Of a stretch of DNA of 7,992 nucleotides, positions 6,793-7,992 are shown piece by piece. The translations under genes were made by a program, and so were the position numbers. Numbering within the stretch: the stretch's first letter is position 1; each line of letters begins with the position of its first letter. Under the pieces are notes generated by a model that ran no database searches, had not been told where the DNA came from, and saw only the letters and a list, made by a program, of their open reading frames with translations. This DNA comes from Pseudomonadota bacterium (GTDB lineage Bacteria > Pseudomonadota > Alphaproteobacteria > JAKJEU01). Location: positions 1 through 7,992 of the forward strand of contig JAKJEU010000059.1 of assembly GCA_022705265.1 (NCBI GenBank), in the 5' to 3' direction.

Positions 6793-6918
6793 ATGAAAGT
6801 AAAGAGTTCTTTAAAAAACGCAAAATTGCGTGATAAAAACTGCCAAGTTGTTAAAAGAAGAGGCAGAGTTTATGTTATTAACAAGAAAAACCCTCGTTTT
6901 AAAGCAAGACAAGGATAA
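6793..6918 (+). CDS. rpmJ: 50S ribosomal protein L36 (bL36)
   Basis: The 41-residue protein begins MKVKSSLKNAKLRDKNCQVV and continues KRRGRVYVINKKNPRFKARQ with a final Gly, matching the alphaproteobacterial L36 form nearly residue for residue (relatives start MKVVSSLKSAKKRHKDCQVV, from memory). It is a small basic protein of the large subunit that sits near the peptidyl-transferase region and helps organise 23S rRNA. Only one Cys (Cys17) is present and the C-terminal Cys/His positions are absent, so this is the zinc-free type (C-minus). That is usual for this variant. Start: AAGGA lies nine bases upstream of the ATG. It is followed by a strong terminator, so it forms a short transcription unit, possibly co-read with secA. 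Confidence 0.97.
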   Translation: MKVKSSLKNAKLRDKNCQVVKRRGRVYVINKKNPRFKARQG

Positions 6919-6941
6919 TTTTGTTATTTAAGTTTTTGATT

Positions 6942-6976
6942 AAAAGCCCTTCTTTGTTTTGATAAGAGGGGCTTTT
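6942..6976 (+). terminator. Strong intrinsic terminator after rpmJ
   Basis: AAAAGCCC (6942-6949) pairs with GGGCTTTT (6969-6976). The stem extends inward with TTCTT (6950-6954) against AAGAG (6964-6968), including one T-G pair, for 13 pairs around a 9-base loop. The descending arm ends in T4, then ATAATTTT. The start lies 23 bases after the rpmJ stop. The A4 at the other edge could let it work in reverse as well. Confidence 0.88.
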
Positions 6977-6981
6977 ATAAT
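6954..6981 (+). promoter_or_regulatory. Possible promoter of the DUF2156 gene, overlapping the rpmJ terminator
   Basis: A perfect TATAAT (6976-6981) sits on the last T of the terminator arm. A weak TTGTTT (6954-6959) lies 16 bases before it, in the hairpin loop. Initiation near 6988 would leave about 25 bases before the ATG at 7013. It is the only good -10 box in the 36 bases between terminator and gene. The poor -35 keeps confidence modest. Confidence 0.4.
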
Positions 6982-7012
6982 TTTATGACTTTTAATTAAA
7001 GAATCGGTTTCA

Positions 7013-7876
7013 ATGAAAAAATTACCTTTTGATTTATCATCAAGAAAATTGTTTGAAGAATATGCTTCATATGAAAAAAACAAAGGAGCGTGGCACAGTT
7101 TTATATATCTTTATTCTTTTGTAAGTGTGTCAACTTTGAAAACTTATTTATTTGAATATAAGGACGCTTTTTTTTATACCTATGTTGATAATGATTGCGA
7201 TAATGTATTCATGATTGGTAAAAAAGAAAATTGCGATGTTGTCGAGGTTTTAAAGTCTTTGAAAAAAGAATTCAAAAACGATGGTGTAAATTTTTCAATT
7301 AAAATGTATGAGGATAATGTTCCTTTTAAAAGCCTTCCGTATGAAGAGGATAGGGATAGTTTCGAATATGTTTACAACACATCTGATTTAAAAAATTTGG
7401 AAGGTCGTAAATATCGTTCTAAAAGAGCTCATGTAAAGACTTTTTTTGAAAATCATGAAGAGGCTGTTTTCGAAAAAGGCGATATAAGTAAAAAAGACGA
7501 ATATAGTGAATTTATTTTAAATTGGTTGCCAAAAAGAATCGATAAAAGCGTACACGAAGAAAAGTTAGCAGCAGTAAAAAGTCTTGATTTCATGGGCGAA
7601 GATGGTTATAAATCCTGTGCTGTTCGTTGTGATGGTAAAGTTATTGCTTTTTCTTCTGGTCTTAAATTGGATAAAGATAACGGATTTATAATGTTTGAAA
7701 AAGCCGATAATGATTGTAAAGGTTGTTATGCTTTTATCAATCAGTCTTTTGTAAATGAAGAGTTTAACGATACTTTATATATAAATCGCGACCAAGACAT
7801 AGGATTAGAAGGTTTAAGACAAGCAAAAATGTCATATTACCCGTCATCATTCAAAAAGGTGTATAAAATTAAATAA
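7013..7876 (+). CDS. DUF2156 / LPG-synthase C-terminal-like protein (GNAT-like fold)
   Basis: The 287-residue protein resembles free-standing proteins of the DUF2156 family, related to the catalytic C-terminal domain of MprF (lysyl-phosphatidylglycerol synthase), which moves an amino acid from aminoacyl-tRNA. The stand-alone versions are mostly uncharacterised. Recognisable segments are YVYNTSDLKNLEGRKYRSKR (119-138) followed by HVKTFF, FEKAD (229-233), YAFINQSF, and near the C-terminus YINRDQDIGLEGLRQAKMSY (256-275). These are the family's hallmark GRKYxxKR and NREQDxGxxGLRxAKxSYxP blocks. There are two tandem GNAT-like halves by family analogy, and no membrane segment or signal, so it is cytoplasmic. 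Six Cys residues (62, 74, 202, 206, 235, 238) are unusual but form no clear metal site. The start has no good ribosome site (CGG six to eight bases upstream at best). The N-terminal sequence fits the family and no later ATG works. tRNA-Lys follows 69 bases downstream. Substrate unknown. Confidence 0.85.
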   Translation: MKKLPFDLSSRKLFEEYASYEKNKGAWHSFIYLYSFVSVSTLKTYLFEYKDAFFYTYVDNDCDNVFMIGKKENCDVVEVLKSLKKEFKNDGVNFSIKMYEDNVPFKSLPYEEDRDSFEYVYNTSDLKNLEGRKYRSKRAHVKTFFENHEEAVFEKGDISKKDEYSEFILNWLPKRIDKSVHEEKLAAVKSLDFMGEDGYKSCAVRCDGKVIAFSSGLKLDKDNGFIMFEKADNDCKGCYAFINQSFVNEEFNDTLYINRDQDIGLEGLRQAKMSYYPSSFKKVYKIK

Positions 7877-7891
7877 AATTGTAATTTTATC

Positions 7892-7920
7892 TTGACATAA
7901 GTTAATAAATTTCTTATAAA
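7892..7920 (+). promoter_or_regulatory. Strong promoter of tRNA-Lys
   Basis: Perfect TTGACA (7892-7897), a 17-base spacer, then TATAAA (7915-7920), one mismatch from consensus. Initiation near 7927 gives a leader of about 19 bases before the mature tRNA end at 7946. This is the best promoter in the window, as expected for a stable RNA. Confidence 0.8.
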
Positions 7921-7945
7921 GAAAAAGCTTTTTAATTTTAAGCAA

Positions 7946-7992
<47 letters not shown>

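Noticed and set aside
7873..7890. Palindrome ATAAAATT-GT-AATTTTAT over the DUF2156 stop codon, as a terminator
   Set aside because: The stem is made only of A-T pairs and no T run follows, so it would be too weak; it is expected by chance in this base composition.

Overview
The window is chromosomal DNA from a strongly AT-rich bacterium, most likely an alphaproteobacterium. The clues are a short 41-residue L36 of the alphaproteobacterial type, a parvulin-type periplasmic foldase gene divergent from secA with mutT nearby, an alpha-type phosphoglucomutase, and a tRNA-Lys(CTT) whose visible part resembles alphaproteobacterial versions. AT richness and lysine/isoleucine/asparagine-rich proteins would suit either an uncultured gut alphaproteobacterium or a host-associated lineage; the window cannot decide between them. 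I see no mobile element, CRISPR array, phage gene, defence system or obvious new multi-gene system. Nearly all of the sequence is accounted for by housekeeping genes.

Layout. Minus strand, 1-1582: phosphoglucomutase (pgm), with its C-terminal end off the left edge, broken by a small out-of-frame loss just before the catalytic serine. Minus strand, 1687-1884: a 65-residue unknown protein. Plus strand, 2041-2514: a small predicted lipoprotein whose stop codon abuts that of a convergent mutT-type Nudix hydrolase (2515-2931, minus). Minus strand, 3032-3865: a secreted parvulin-family peptidyl-prolyl isomerase followed by a good intrinsic terminator. Its parvulin domain appears to lack its first strand. 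Plus strand, 3995-6718: full-length secA, then rpmJ (6793-6918) with a strong terminator, then a DUF2156/LPG-synthase-C-like protein (7013-7876). The window ends inside a tRNA-Lys(CTT) gene driven by a near-consensus promoter.

Functional links. SecA (preprotein translocation motor) and the divergent secreted foldase share a 129-bp intergenic region with overlapping candidate promoters, and both belong to the export and envelope-protein pathway. The lipoprotein would be an export client. MutT (nucleotide-pool sanitation), L36 (ribosome), Pgm (glucose-1-phosphate/glucose-6-phosphate exchange for envelope sugars and storage) and tRNA-Lys are independent housekeeping functions.

The points most worth a second look are the roughly 29-nt out-of-frame loss in pgm and the apparent in-frame loss of the first parvulin strand in the isomerase. 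These are two small internal losses in conserved cores about 2 kb apart. They could be real gene decay or consensus/assembly errors, and this should be settled before pgm is called dead.
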